Assembly (NCBI GenBank): GCA_947630635.1
Contig: CANRIJ010000072.1
Coordinates: 1 to 7,683, forward strand
Length of the DNA stretch: 7,683 nucleotides
Direction of reading: 5' to 3'
Source: an uncultured Spirochaetaceae bacterium
GTDB lineage: Bacteria; Spirochaetota; Spirochaetia; Sphaerochaetales; Sphaerochaetaceae
Each line of letters begins with the position of its first letter. Position 1 is the first letter of the stretch. Position numbers and translations under genes: made by a program. The notes under the pieces were generated by a model that saw nothing but the letters and a program-made list of their open reading frames with translations, had not been told where the DNA came from and did not search any database. Of this stretch, positions 1 through 6,992 are shown in pieces.

Positions 1-44
1 CCCTCTGCCTATGCATAGAGGCGGAAGAGGGGGAGAGGGGAATG
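1..44 (-). repeat. Conserved 3'-flank element, copy A (cut by window edge)
   Basis: This is the part of the element that touches the stop codon of the first lipoprotein ORF. It aligns without gaps to 4475-4518 (about 40 of 44 bases) and to 6451-6494 (about 39 of 44). It holds an imperfect inverted repeat: CCCTCT and GCCT at 1-10 can pair with AGGC and AGAGGG further right, around an ATGCAT core. The rest of the element lies outside the window. Confidence 0.85.
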
Positions 45-2138
45 TTACTCGGCGTCGGTTTTATCTATCTTCAGCCCAGTGGCTGCGCTGAATGTCAGAA
101 TCCCCGTCCCCGATGCGAAAGTCGGAGTGACGGTTCCGCTGAGAGCATATTTGTTGCTTGAGCTGTCCTCCCATGCTCCGCTGAGAGACCATGCCGATTT
201 AAGATCATCTTCGGATCCTGTTATTCCGGTTCCAGCAATAGTGATCTTCCCATCCGTTGCCAATGTGGCTGTCAGAGTTTTGGACTTCACTCCGGATGGA
301 GCCGTGATTGTCAGCGTGGCCTGCTGTGTTGGAACTCCCCAATTATCTACTCCAGAGCTGATGTCGAGTGCTGTCGATACGACAGAGGTGACTGCGTATA
401 TGAGTGTCTGGACGCTTGGGCTCGTCACTGCGGTTATGGAGAGCGTTGGGCTTCCGCTTCCCGCGCTGTATGATGCAGTGAGCGTTCCGCTTACCGAGAA
501 TACCGCTCCAGCTTCGTTTGAGATGGTTCCCGAGATCGAGAGCGCAGATGCCGCCGCGGTGATTGCCTCTGGGGCTCCTGTCACGCTGCCGCCGAATTCG
601 ATGTTGTTGCCATTTATCTTTGCCGTTATATTAGAGGTCGAGATGGATGCTGAACCCACTGCAAGGTCAGTGGAGGCATATCCTGTTCCGCTTAATCCAG
701 AGAAGCCTGACAGCGCTGCTGTTCCAGAGACGGTTGCCGTGACTGGGGCACCGAAGTATGCGGTGACCGCATTGGCGGTTTGAGCAGACGAGCTGTCGAT
801 TGATGCCAGCGCTCCGGTTGTCCCGACTGCCCTGTAGTCCTGATCCGATCCCGCGAATGACACTGAGACCTCATATGCCGATCCGACCTTTAGGCCTGAG
901 GAGGCGATTGTGAATTGCGCTCCCGTGAGCGCGTTCTTCACTGGATAGCCCACAGGCGCTCCGGCCTCTCCGTCCTTGATCTCGGCATATGTGACCGCAT
1001 ATGCCGATGCGAGAGTCGGCCAACTTGATGGGGCGCCCACTGTTCCGAATGAGACTGTGATGTCTGCGACCTGCGCCTGGACAGCATCGTCCTGGATTGT
1101 CGCTGTCGTCGCCTCCGACGAGCTCACTGTCACGGAAGCCGAGGCGGCTGCCGCGAATGCGATCTCGCCATATGAGAATGAGATGGATACGTCGTATGTG
1201 CCATATGGGACCTTCACTGCGGTCTCTGAGACGGTTCCGGAATACTCCTTCCCATCTGATGACTTGATTGCGTACGATACAGTCCCGACATCGGACATAT
1301 TTATTGTCTTCGGCAGATTGTCCTCTCCGAGGATTGCCTTGGACTGGAAGCTCTCTGGAAGCGTGATTGATATTGAGCCGTACTCTATCTGCGATGCGGC
1401 CATGGATACATTGAGGTTGCTTCCAAGATTATATGTGAGGCTTCCTGCCGCCGCGGTGTAGTCATTTCCGTCTGATGACCAGCCTGCCATTGTCACGGAG
1501 TACGCTGTTCCGGAAGAGAGATTCCCAAGCGCGAATGACTGAGGCACCGTTATGACGGCCTGGGCCTTGACCGCAGCTGCCGGGGGCTCCTCTGTAGCCG
1601 CCTTGCCCTGTGTGATCTTGACCTGGTCGCTGTTCGGGGTGAATATGGCTGATGAGCCATCGCTCTTGAATGTGAGGGCATAGTCTGATGCGGCTGTCGG
1701 CATCGGGAATGCGCCTTCCTCTGATGGCTGGACGGTTACGGTGATCACCGGCACCGTATTGAAGGCAGATGACTCCACTGGGCTTGATGGCCCCATGCTT
1801 ATGACGCCTGTCAGGGCGATCTGGCCTGTTGCCATGAGGCCGAAGGCCGTGCTCTCGAAGGAGACTATGGCATATGGGGCGAGTCCTCCCTTGGGCGATG
1901 GGAATCCAGCTGCGACGAGAGTCGCCGGACTCTCTCCTGCTGCGGCTGTGTATGTGACGCTGGATGCGTATGCAAGGCCGTCCTTCGATGGCATGGCGAC
2001 GCTGAATCCGCTTGCGCTTGCCGGATAGTCTGTCCTTGCCGGGAGATCTATGGTGACCGTGAGGCCCGATTCTCCCGATGGCGCAGAGCCCCTGTCATCG
2101 CATGAGGCGAATATAAGCGCCAGGATGAGGATTGGGGC
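45..2138 (-). CDS. Large surface-lipoprotein paralogue 1, lacking a recognisable start codon
   Basis: The open frame encodes a secreted lipoprotein-like protein of unknown function. The N-terminus reads APILILALIFASC: a hydrophobic stretch, then a lipobox-like FAS-C with the cysteine at 2100-2102. CDDRGSAPSG follows, so the mature protein would be 685 residues. It is rich in Ala, Ser, Thr, Gly and Val with short alternating beta-like stretches, suggesting tandem beta-sandwich domains, and has no catalytic motif I recognise. It matches the ORF at 4519-6354 collinearly: the SCDDRGSAPSG start, the SVTYTA block, the AFNTVP block and the SSWPT block. The last ~200 residues contain two related units ending in LSISGTI and YALSGTV. 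An ATG at 1992-1994 would omit signal and cysteine, so it is not the natural start. The frame is open back to a TAA at 2199-2201 but offers no ATG, GTG or TTG; only rare ATT or ATA codons exist. It is either a silent cassette or a gene with lost start. Coding is certain, expression is not. Confidence 0.8.
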   Translation of the reverse strand, partial: APILILALIFASCDDRGSAPSGESGLTVTIDLPARTDYPASASGFSVAMPSKDGLAYASSVTYTAAAGESPATLVAAGFPSPKGGLAPYAIVSFESTAFGLMATGQIALTGVISMGPSSPVESSAFNTVPVITVTVQPSEEGAFPMPTAASDYALTFKSDGSSAIFTPNSDQVKITQGKAATEEPPAAAVKAQAVITVPQSFALGNLSSGTAYSVTMAGWSSDGNDYTAAAGSLTYNLGSNLNVSMAASQIEYGSISITLPESFQSKAILGEDNLPKTINMSDVGTVSYAIKSSDGKEYSGTVSETAVKVPYGTYDVSISFSYGEIAFAAAASASVTVSSSEATTATIQDDAVQAQVADITVSFGTVGAPSSWPTLASAYAVTYAEIKDGEAGAPVGYPVKNALTGAQFTIASSGLKVGSAYEVSVSFAGSDQDYRAVGTTGALASIDSSSAQTANAVTAYFGAPVTATVSGTAALSGFSGLSGTGYASTDLAVGSASISTSNITAKINGNNIEFGGSVTGAPEAITAAASALSISGTISNEAGAVFSVSGTLTASYSAGSGSPTLSITAVTSPSVQTLIYAVTSVVSTALDISSGVDNWGVPTQQATLTITAPSGVKSKTLTATLATDGKITIAGTGITGSEDDLKSAWSLSGAWEDSSSNKYALSGTVTPTFASGTGILTFSAATGLKIDKTDAE

Positions 2139-2139
2139 T
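2056..2139 (-). repeat. Conserved 5' block (signal peptide and lipobox), copy 1
   Basis: These 84 bp match 6272-6355 at about 78 of 84 positions with no indel. They encode APILILALIFASCDDRGSAPSG and a few further residues. Similarity weakens towards the protein body and stops abruptly after GGGGCT at 2134-2139. Beyond that point the two copies have unrelated AT-rich flanks. Confidence 0.85.
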
Positions 2140-2229
2140 AGATAGTTATATATGCTAATAACTTGTTTAAGTTTGACTGTTATTTTTTTTAAAAGGTTTT
2201 ATAGTCAGATGAAAAAACATATGGCATTG

Positions 2230-2235
2230 TATAAT
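2230..2235 (+). promoter_or_regulatory. -10 box of the fic promoter
   Basis: A perfect TATAAT lies 27 bases before the GTG start of the Fic gene, which implies a leader of about 20 bases. No good -35 hexamer sits 16-18 bases upstream. A TTGACT at 2173-2178 is too far away for this box. The -10 assignment rests on the motif and its position only. Confidence 0.5.
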
Positions 2236-2251
2236 ATGCTCGTAGAAGAAT

Positions 2252-2255
2252 GGAG
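2252..2255 (+). promoter_or_regulatory. Ribosome-binding site of the fic gene
   Basis: GGAG is separated by 7 bases from the GTG at 2263-2265. A TAG stop at 2260-2262 is in frame directly before that GTG. The GTG is therefore the only start that keeps the N-terminal domain, and the spacing supports it. Confidence 0.65.
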
Positions 2256-2262
2256 TCTTTAG

Positions 2263-3267
2263 GTGCCTATTAAAACGAAACAGCCTCCTTTTCAAATAAC
2301 AAATAAAATAATTGACTATGTTGCCGATATTGCTGAACTGGTTGGTAATTTATCCAATTCCAATCATCTCTCTGCAAATCCCATGCTTCATAGGGTCAAT
2401 AGAATAAGGACAATTCACGGCACTTTGGCAATTGAGCAAAATTCAATGACGCTGGAACAGGTAACAGCGGTTTTAAATGGAAAGCGCGTTTTAGCGCCCT
2501 TAAAAGATATTCTTGAGGTCAAAAATGCCTATGAGATATATGAGCGATTGGATGGGCTTGATCCATATTCGATAGATGACCTCTTGAAAGCTCATGGCAT
2601 TATGACTCGAGGACTAGTGGAGGAATCTGGTGCGTTTCGCTCTCATTCTGCGGGTGTTGTGGATAAAGAGGGATATATTCTCCATCTCGGCGCACTTCCC
2701 CAATATATGCCTGGTCTTGTGGCAGAACTCTTGGAATGGACAAAGAACAGTGAGCTTCATATGCTCATTCGAAGCTGTGTTTTTCACTATGAATTGGAGT
2801 TTATTCACCCATTTGCGGACGGAAACGGCAGAATTGGAAGGCTGTGGCACACGCTTTTGCTATCAAAATGGAACTCTTCCTTTTTATATCTGCCAGTGGA
2901 ATCCATTATCAATGAGAGAGAGCATGATTACTATGAAGCGATAAATACATCTAACGACAATGGAGAATCAACAGTATTTGTAGAATTCATGGTATCAGTC
3001 ATTAAAGCATCACTCATTGAAGCCATCAATGTGAGTGATGAAATGATTGATGGAGTAGTGGGTAGGGTTTCACTGCGATGGAAGAGGATAAAAGAATATC
3101 TGAAAACTCATTCATATATTACAAACGCAAATGTTCGCGAGTTATGCGGTGTATCTGCTGCAACTGCTAATCGAATATTGGCAAAATTGGTCAGTCAAAG
3201 CAAATTGGTCAAATGCTTTGAGGGTGGGCACTGGGCATATCAGTTATATAGAGAAGATATATTATGA
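2263..3267 (+). CDS. Fic-family protein (predicted AMP transferase) with C-terminal winged helix
   Basis: The protein has 334 residues. The Fic active-site motif HPFADGNGRIGR lies at residues 182-193: His182 is the expected catalytic base, Asp186 the metal ligand, and GNGR the phosphate-binding part. The family typically transfers AMP from ATP to a protein hydroxyl. An upstream helix, TLAIEQN at residues 54-60, matches the (S/T)xxxE(G/N)-type inhibitory motif apart from Gln replacing Gly. Glu58 would be the inhibitory residue, making this a self-inhibited class II protein without a separate antitoxin. Residues 1-50 are an N-terminal helical extension. Residues 265-334 look like a winged helix-turn-helix (VRELCGVSAATANRILAKLV), common in this subfamily and possibly used for DNA binding or autoregulation. 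The length is usual and no key residue is missing. The GTG start has a GGAG site and a TATAAT box. The gene is more AT-rich than the lipoprotein ORFs, and it diverges from paralogue 1. The target protein cannot be deduced. Confidence 0.93.
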   Translation: MPIKTKQPPFQITNKIIDYVADIAELVGNLSNSNHLSANPMLHRVNRIRTIHGTLAIEQNSMTLEQVTAVLNGKRVLAPLKDILEVKNAYEIYERLDGLDPYSIDDLLKAHGIMTRGLVEESGAFRSHSAGVVDKEGYILHLGALPQYMPGLVAELLEWTKNSELHMLIRSCVFHYELEFIHPFADGNGRIGRLWHTLLLSKWNSSFLYLPVESIINEREHDYYEAINTSNDNGESTVFVEFMVSVIKASLIEAINVSDEMIDGVVGRVSLRWKRIKEYLKTHSYITNANVRELCGVSAATANRILAKLVSQSKLVKCFEGGHWAYQLYREDIL

Positions 3268-3495
3268 AAATGGTATTGCCCATGGATCTTTAAAGGCTAT
3301 TGTATATTCTTATGCATTTGATATGGCATTAAAAGTTGGACTGGATATTATGAGTTAACGCTGCACTTGACTTTGACGCTGGTGTGGACAATGGCGAGTT
3401 GGCTTAGGTGTATGATTTTATATTTAGTCGGCATTGGCTTTTGATAATTCTGCGCCTGCGCCCGTCTATATCAATTGGCTTTGAAGATTATAGTG
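3268..3495. other. Region downstream of fic with no recognisable gene
   Basis: I see no supportable gene, RNA or strong terminator here. Short open stretches on the plus strand, such as the one ending VYSYAFDMALKVGLDIMS, have no start or similarity I recognise. The end of the ATPase remnant may extend a few codons into this stretch on the minus strand. Confidence 0.5.
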
Positions 3496-4306
3496 TCAGT
3501 ATGCCGGACTTATGCGCATTGTCTTTATACCTTCTAAGTTGCCATTTCAGAACTCATCTGTAGTGAGAACGTACTTGGGGTATCTATCGTGTATTTTAAA
3601 AAGCCCTCTGTATTCGCGTTTTTCTATTTTCTCTGTCCCTATGTTTTGGTGACCTGAATGTAGGTTTTTCATTTTGCCTTATCGCTTTCCCATCCTTGTA
3701 TTTCAGACAAATAAGAAGTAGCCTCTGAGGCGGAGCTCAAGGTTCTCTAAGCTTGATGCTATGCTGTTAAGTTTATATTCCAAATACGCTGCACCTTGGT
3801 GATCTATTTGCAATATAGAACTTCCTTTGTGTTTCAAGAGTCTTCTTACCATCAGATCATAGTGGAATCTGCGGTGGATTAGATAAACGCTCTCAAGCTT
3901 TCCAAGTAACTATAAATAGTTTCATTGTTGATTTTTCGGTTTTCGGATTTTATGTAGTTCGAAATGGAATTTGGCGAGAAGTTTTTTCAGACATTGTCAA
4001 AGGTATACTTTACGACTTTCTCCCATACCTTGATCTCCTGAATCTCATCTGGAAATAGATATGTCTTCTGATCAGGCGATAGCTTTGATTTCAAATCATC
4101 AAACATCTCTTTGGCGCTTATTTCGTTATATTCAATCGAGTCGTAGCGGCACCTGCAATGATTGTAACGCCGTAGTCCTTTGAGAGCTTTTGCATGATCA
4201 TCTTCAGAATTATCGATTTCTCGGATCGACATATTCCTCTCTGAATCTTCATGAATGGCATATCCTTGTAGGCCATGATTCTAACTATAATGCGATTTTC
4301 TATAAA
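3496..4306 (-). pseudogene. Decayed AAA_14/DUF4143-type ATP-binding protein
   Basis: Fragments of one ATPase family lie in order on the minus strand but in different frames. N-terminus (~4306-4160): RIMAYKDMPF, then GICRSEKSIILKMIMQKLSK. This is the Walker A region at 4214-4237, with Glu replacing the glycine of GKS. A frameshift near 4150-4165 leads into an open frame running to a TGA at 3987-3989. It carries RYDSIEYNEISAKEMFDDL and the Walker B segment TYLFPDEIQEIKVWEKVV, with Pro where Leu is usual. Only a few codons later comes NSISNYIKSENRKINNETI from the C-terminal domain, so about 100 or more central residues are missing. Another frameshift near 3890 gives SVYLIHRR, then SIASSLENLELRLRGY, then a stop near 3715. 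The tail continues in other frames as TYIQVTK, EKREYRGLFKIHDRYPKYVL and GNLEGIKTM, with stops at 3547-3549 and 3496-3498. The family is widespread and its role poorly known. This copy cannot be functional. The order of fragments makes the identification strong. Confidence 0.85.
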
Positions 4307-4444
4307 TCAAAGAGTTCATATCTATTATGATTTAAACCTTAAAACTCTAATTAATAGAGACCTAATAGAAACACGATAAATGTTTATCCTCTTCGTTGTT
4401 TTGTTTCTTTTGAGATAAAACAAATTGAAAATTCCAATTATTTT
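4307..4444. other. AT-rich spacer with small inverted repeats
   Basis: No gene is visible. Three short inverted repeats occur: CTCTAATTAATAGAG at 4345-4359, GATAAATGTTTATC at 4375-4388, and AATTG...CAATT at 4423-4439. In DNA this AT-rich such palindromes arise easily. They could be operators, but nothing ties them to a regulator. Confidence 0.35.
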
Positions 4445-4518
4445 ATATCTCCATCTCTCTCCTTCCATATGGCGCCCTCTGCCTATGCATGAAGGCGGAA
4501 GAGGAGGAGAAGGGAATG
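4445..4518 (-). repeat. Conserved 3'-flank element, copy B
   Basis: This 74-bp element directly follows the stop codon of lipoprotein paralogue 2. It matches 6421-6494 at about 68 of 74 positions with no indel. Read on the minus strand it has a pyrimidine-rich arm, a hairpin (CCTCTTCCGCC pairing imperfectly with AGGCAGAGG around ATGCAT), the palindromes GGCGCC and CCATATGG, and then AAGGAGAGAGATG, which looks like a ribosome-binding site plus ATG. There is no T-run after the hairpin, so it is not a typical intrinsic terminator. Confidence 0.85.
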
Positions 4519-6354
4519 TTAGTCAGCTGCTGAGACGGTAAGCGTTATGGCGCTGATCTCGAATACTCCGGTGTTGGCGCTGTATGTGCCAGTGATAGAC
4601 GCAGCGGAAAGGGTCTGATTGTCTCCTACCGTGATTGATCCAGCCCATGAGAGTGCTACTCCAGATGCGATATCGGCTGTTGAGACAGTCAGATCCGTGA
4701 TTCCGGAGATCGATCCCGTTATCGAGTCTCCGCCCTTGAGATTGAGCACAAGCGATCCGATTGGGCTTACCAGGCTGTTGCTGGAGTTGACCTTGATTCC
4801 TGAGAGCGGAAGATCTATGGAGAGGGTGTCTCCCTCATCAAGCGTGAGATTGGCAGCGGTTACCGCGATTCCGGTCTTTAGCCCAGAGAGCGATATGGTG
4901 CTAGTGGTGCCCTCCTGTGTCAGGGCAACGGCTGCTGTCGCTTCGTTGCTTGATGTGAAAGCCTCTGTCTTTCTCGTTATTGCGGCTCCAGACCAGTAGG
5001 CCGCTCCGGTTGTGAGCTTCGCATTCACAAGGTAGTACGTGCCGACGCTCAGGTAGTCGACTACCGGAAGAGCAGGAGCCTGGCTTGCCTGGAGAGCGAC
5101 TCCCTCGAGGCTGATCGGAGTCGAGGTCGCCCCTGCTACGGGATTTCCGTTTGCGTCTGTCTCGATGTAGCTGAGCTCGAGATACTGAGACGCATTTGTC
5201 GGCCAGCTGCTCCCAAGTCCGGAGAGTGTCACTTTCATTCTTGCGACCTGGGCGGCAAATGAGGATGCCGCTGCAGAAGTTCCCTTATTTACTGTCGCGC
5301 CTGTGAATGTCGGGCCTTTTGCTGCTGACTGCGTTGCCAGATACTCGACCTCGTGGTCGCCTGACTTGTATGTCGCGGTCACGTTGACGGTATAATCGGC
5401 TGCCTCTGATGCTGCCGGGATGACAGATGCGGTATTGAATTTCTGGTCTGTCGCTAGCGATGAAGGCGCAACCGTTCCGCTGTCTACTGTGTCTCCATTT
5501 TTGTCGAGGACTGCGTAGGATACCGATGATGCCTGAGAGACGATCACGGCCTGAGGGGCCTCTTTCATCGATGCTGCCTGATATGGCTGGATCTGAGCTG
5601 GCACGCCTACTTCGATGTATGAGAGCGGTACGAGAGAGACTGTCGCAGTCGCAGTCGGGCTTGCCGGGTTGAGAGTGACTTCAGATTCAGATGCGCCGGC
5701 GTATGACTGGGTTCCCACTGCGAATGAGTCGACCTTGACTGTGTATGAGCCAGTCAGTCCGAGAAGGTCCATCGCTTCCTTTGCGGGTATTGATATGACT
5801 GCCTTTGCAGGGGTGTCCTCAGTTGCGGCGGTGACTTTTACCGCTGATCCCGAGGCGCTGTATGCGATGGGATCGCCATCTTCGCTTTCAAATGAGAGCG
5901 AGTATGAATTCGGGAGCACCAGCGTGGTGTTTGCAGTAGGGGCATTCACTGTGATGGCGAGTCCGGGCACTGGATTGAATGCGGTGGCGCCAATGCTGCA
6001 TGTGGCCTCTGTGAATCCCGGATTAAGCTGCGCTGATGCGAACTGTATGATTCCCTGGTCGTCGGTGAATGATACGGTAACGACTGCATTGGCTCCGAAT
6101 CCGCCCTCCGGGGTCGGGATTCCGGTTGCTGTAAGGAATGCCGCGGTGTCTCCGTCCTTGGCCGTATACGCTACGCTCTTCGGGGATACTGCCGCCGTCT
6201 CGGTGTTGACGGCTACGCTGAATGCCGATCCGGATGTCGGATAGTCGACTCTGTTGGGGAGCGTTATCTTCACCGTGAGGCCTGATCCTCCCGATGGCGC
6301 TGAGCCCCTGTCATCGCATGAGGCGAGCAAAAGCGCCAGGATGAGGATTGGGGC
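4519..6354 (-). CDS. Large surface-lipoprotein paralogue 2, with start codon out of frame
   Basis: The open frame encodes a secreted lipoprotein-like protein of unknown function. The N-terminus APILILALLLASC is a hydrophobic signal with lipobox LAS-C; the cysteine is at 6316-6318 and the mature part is 599 residues. CDDRGSAPSGGSG follows, as in paralogue 1. The body is Ala/Ser/Thr-rich and beta-like, collinear with paralogue 1: SVAYTAKDGD, PTPEGGFGANAV, AFNPVPG, SSVSYAV and GSSWPTNASQY can all be matched. The last ~110 residues hold beta repeats with LSGIK and SITGTYS, ending in SAAD. A TTG at 6328-6330 could start it but would give only MLA before SC, destroying the signal. The better ATG at 6365-6367 is one base out of frame: reading from it hits a TGA within 19 codons. 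Removing one base from AAAC just after it would give MNKRAPILILALLLASC, a textbook lipoprotein leader. Options are a phase-off gene, a silent cassette, or a sequencing indel. Coding is certain, translation of the full leader is not. Confidence 0.82.
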   Translation of the reverse strand, partial: APILILALLLASCDDRGSAPSGGSGLTVKITLPNRVDYPTSGSAFSVAVNTETAAVSPKSVAYTAKDGDTAAFLTATGIPTPEGGFGANAVVTVSFTDDQGIIQFASAQLNPGFTEATCSIGATAFNPVPGLAITVNAPTANTTLVLPNSYSLSFESEDGDPIAYSASGSAVKVTAATEDTPAKAVISIPAKEAMDLLGLTGSYTVKVDSFAVGTQSYAGASESEVTLNPASPTATATVSLVPLSYIEVGVPAQIQPYQAASMKEAPQAVIVSQASSVSYAVLDKNGDTVDSGTVAPSSLATDQKFNTASVIPAASEAADYTVNVTATYKSGDHEVEYLATQSAAKGPTFTGATVNKGTSAAASSFAAQVARMKVTLSGLGSSWPTNASQYLELSYIETDANGNPVAGATSTPISLEGVALQASQAPALPVVDYLSVGTYYLVNAKLTTGAAYWSGAAITRKTEAFTSSNEATAAVALTQEGTTSTISLSGLKTGIAVTAANLTLDEGDTLSIDLPLSGIKVNSSNSLVSPIGSLVLNLKGGDSITGSISGITDLTVSTADIASGVALSWAGSITVGDNQTLSAASITGTYSANTGVFEISAITLTVSAAD

Positions 6355-6355
6355 T
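6272..6355 (-). repeat. Conserved 5' block (signal peptide and lipobox), copy 2
   Basis: This is the partner of 2056-2139, with about 78 of 84 identical bases and no gaps. The homology ends at the same GGGGCT (6350-6355). The flank beyond has no likeness to the flank of copy 1. Confidence 0.85.
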
Positions 6356-6420
6356 CTGTTTATTCATTTTATTTCATTGGTTGATGAATTTGCTTGTTGT
6401 CTCAATTCAATCGATTTCTA

Positions 6421-6494
6421 ATATCCCCATCTCTCTCCTTCCATATGGCGCCCTCTGCCTATGCATAATGGCGGAAGAGGGGGAGAAGTGAATA
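6421..6494 (-). repeat. Conserved 3'-flank element, copy C
   Basis: This 74-bp element starts next to the TAA of the third lipoprotein fragment and has the same structure as copy B. The hairpin arms are kept (CCCTCT with AGAGGG, GCC with GGC) while loop bases differ. On the minus strand AAGGAGAG (6433-6440) precedes an ATG (6428-6430) that opens only a seven-codon frame, MGILEID. About 65 bp of AT-rich DNA separate the element from paralogue 2. Confidence 0.85.
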
Positions 6495-6992
6495 TTAGTC
6501 AGCAGTGTTTATGGTTACAGTAACCTTTGTTACATTCCATTCTGCACCGCTTCCTGAGCCAGTGAGCACGACAGATGCGATAGTAGCAGAATCAAGTCCG
6601 CTGAGCTGAGCAGGGCTTATTGTGCCTTGGCTAAATGTGACTGTGCCGTCTACATTCTCCTGTCCCTTTGCAAGTGTCAGAGTTCCTGTTACAGAAACCT
6701 GCTTTGCAGCTGTAATCTGAATCTTGAGATTATCTACGGACTCTACGTTGGTTGTGCTTGCAAGATTCGCAGTTGCTAGGGTTATTGAGCCAGAACTAAG
6801 AGCCTCAAGAGTGTCTTTTCCCGTGCCGCTGCCTTCCAATGTGACTTCTGTGTCACTGAGATTCACGGTCACCTGCTGAGGCTCTGGGTCGCCTGCGTCG
6901 GCTGCAGAGAATGAGAAGCCGGAGACTATGAAGTTATGATTTTGGCTAAGGATGAATCCGTTTATCTTAATTCTGGCGTAAGTGATTTCAAA
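6495..6992 (-). CDS. C-terminal fragment of a third lipoprotein-family member
   Basis: The frame is open for 165 codons before its TAA, bounded upstream by an in-frame TAG at 6993-6995. It has no ATG, TTG or signal peptide. A GTG at 6870-6872 could start a 125-residue protein, but the frame reads naturally through it: FIVSGFSFSAADAGDPEPQQ precedes VTVNLSDTEVTLEGSG. The composition (Ser, Thr, Ala, Val, alternating beta strands), the C-terminal ending NTAD and the attached copy of the 3' element place it with paralogues 1 and 2 (endings TDAE and SAAD). It therefore looks like a 5'-truncated unit whose N-terminal part was lost at the AT-rich boundary near 6990. The function is unknown, and it is probably not exported as it stands. 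A short separate gene starting at the GTG is less likely because no ribosome-binding site precedes it. Confidence 0.65.
   Translation of the reverse strand, partial: FEITYARIKINGFILSQNHNFIVSGFSFSAADAGDPEPQQVTVNLSDTEVTLEGSGTGKDTLEALSSGSITLATANLASTTNVESVDNLKIQITAAKQVSVTGTLTLAKGQENVDGTVTFSQGTISPAQLSGLDSATIASVVLTGSGSGAEWNVTKVTVTINTAD

Noticed and set aside
79..783. Long plus-strand open frames under the lipoprotein ORFs (79-783, 976-1461, 4619-4999, 5615-6244).
   Set aside because: They are antisense frames of Ser/Ala/Thr-rich coding sequence, with no ribosome-binding sites or family resemblance. The minus strand has signal peptides and collinear paralogy.
3131..3358. A plus-strand 75-codon ORF overlapping the end of fic.
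   Set aside because: Most of it lies out of frame within the conserved winged-helix part of fic. The remainder has no recognised similarity.
3987..4232. An independent 81-residue gene on the minus strand, for example a small toxin or antitoxin partner of fic.
   Set aside because: Its sequence contains the Walker B region of an AAA_14/DUF4143-type ATPase, and the neighbouring frames hold the adjacent parts of the same protein, so it is a pseudogene fragment.
4475..4510. The hairpin in the element as a Rho-independent terminator.
   Set aside because: In the direction of transcription it is followed by CGCCATATGG, not by a run of T, so the classical signature is missing. A different termination mode cannot be excluded.
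4445..4521. The 3' element as an integron attC site, since ORF plus 3' imperfect inverted repeat and lack of promoters look like integron cassettes.
   Set aside because: The core GTTRRRY/RYYYAAC boxes are not present: copy B has GTTAGTC and copy C has ATTAGTC at the corresponding place. No integrase is in the window.
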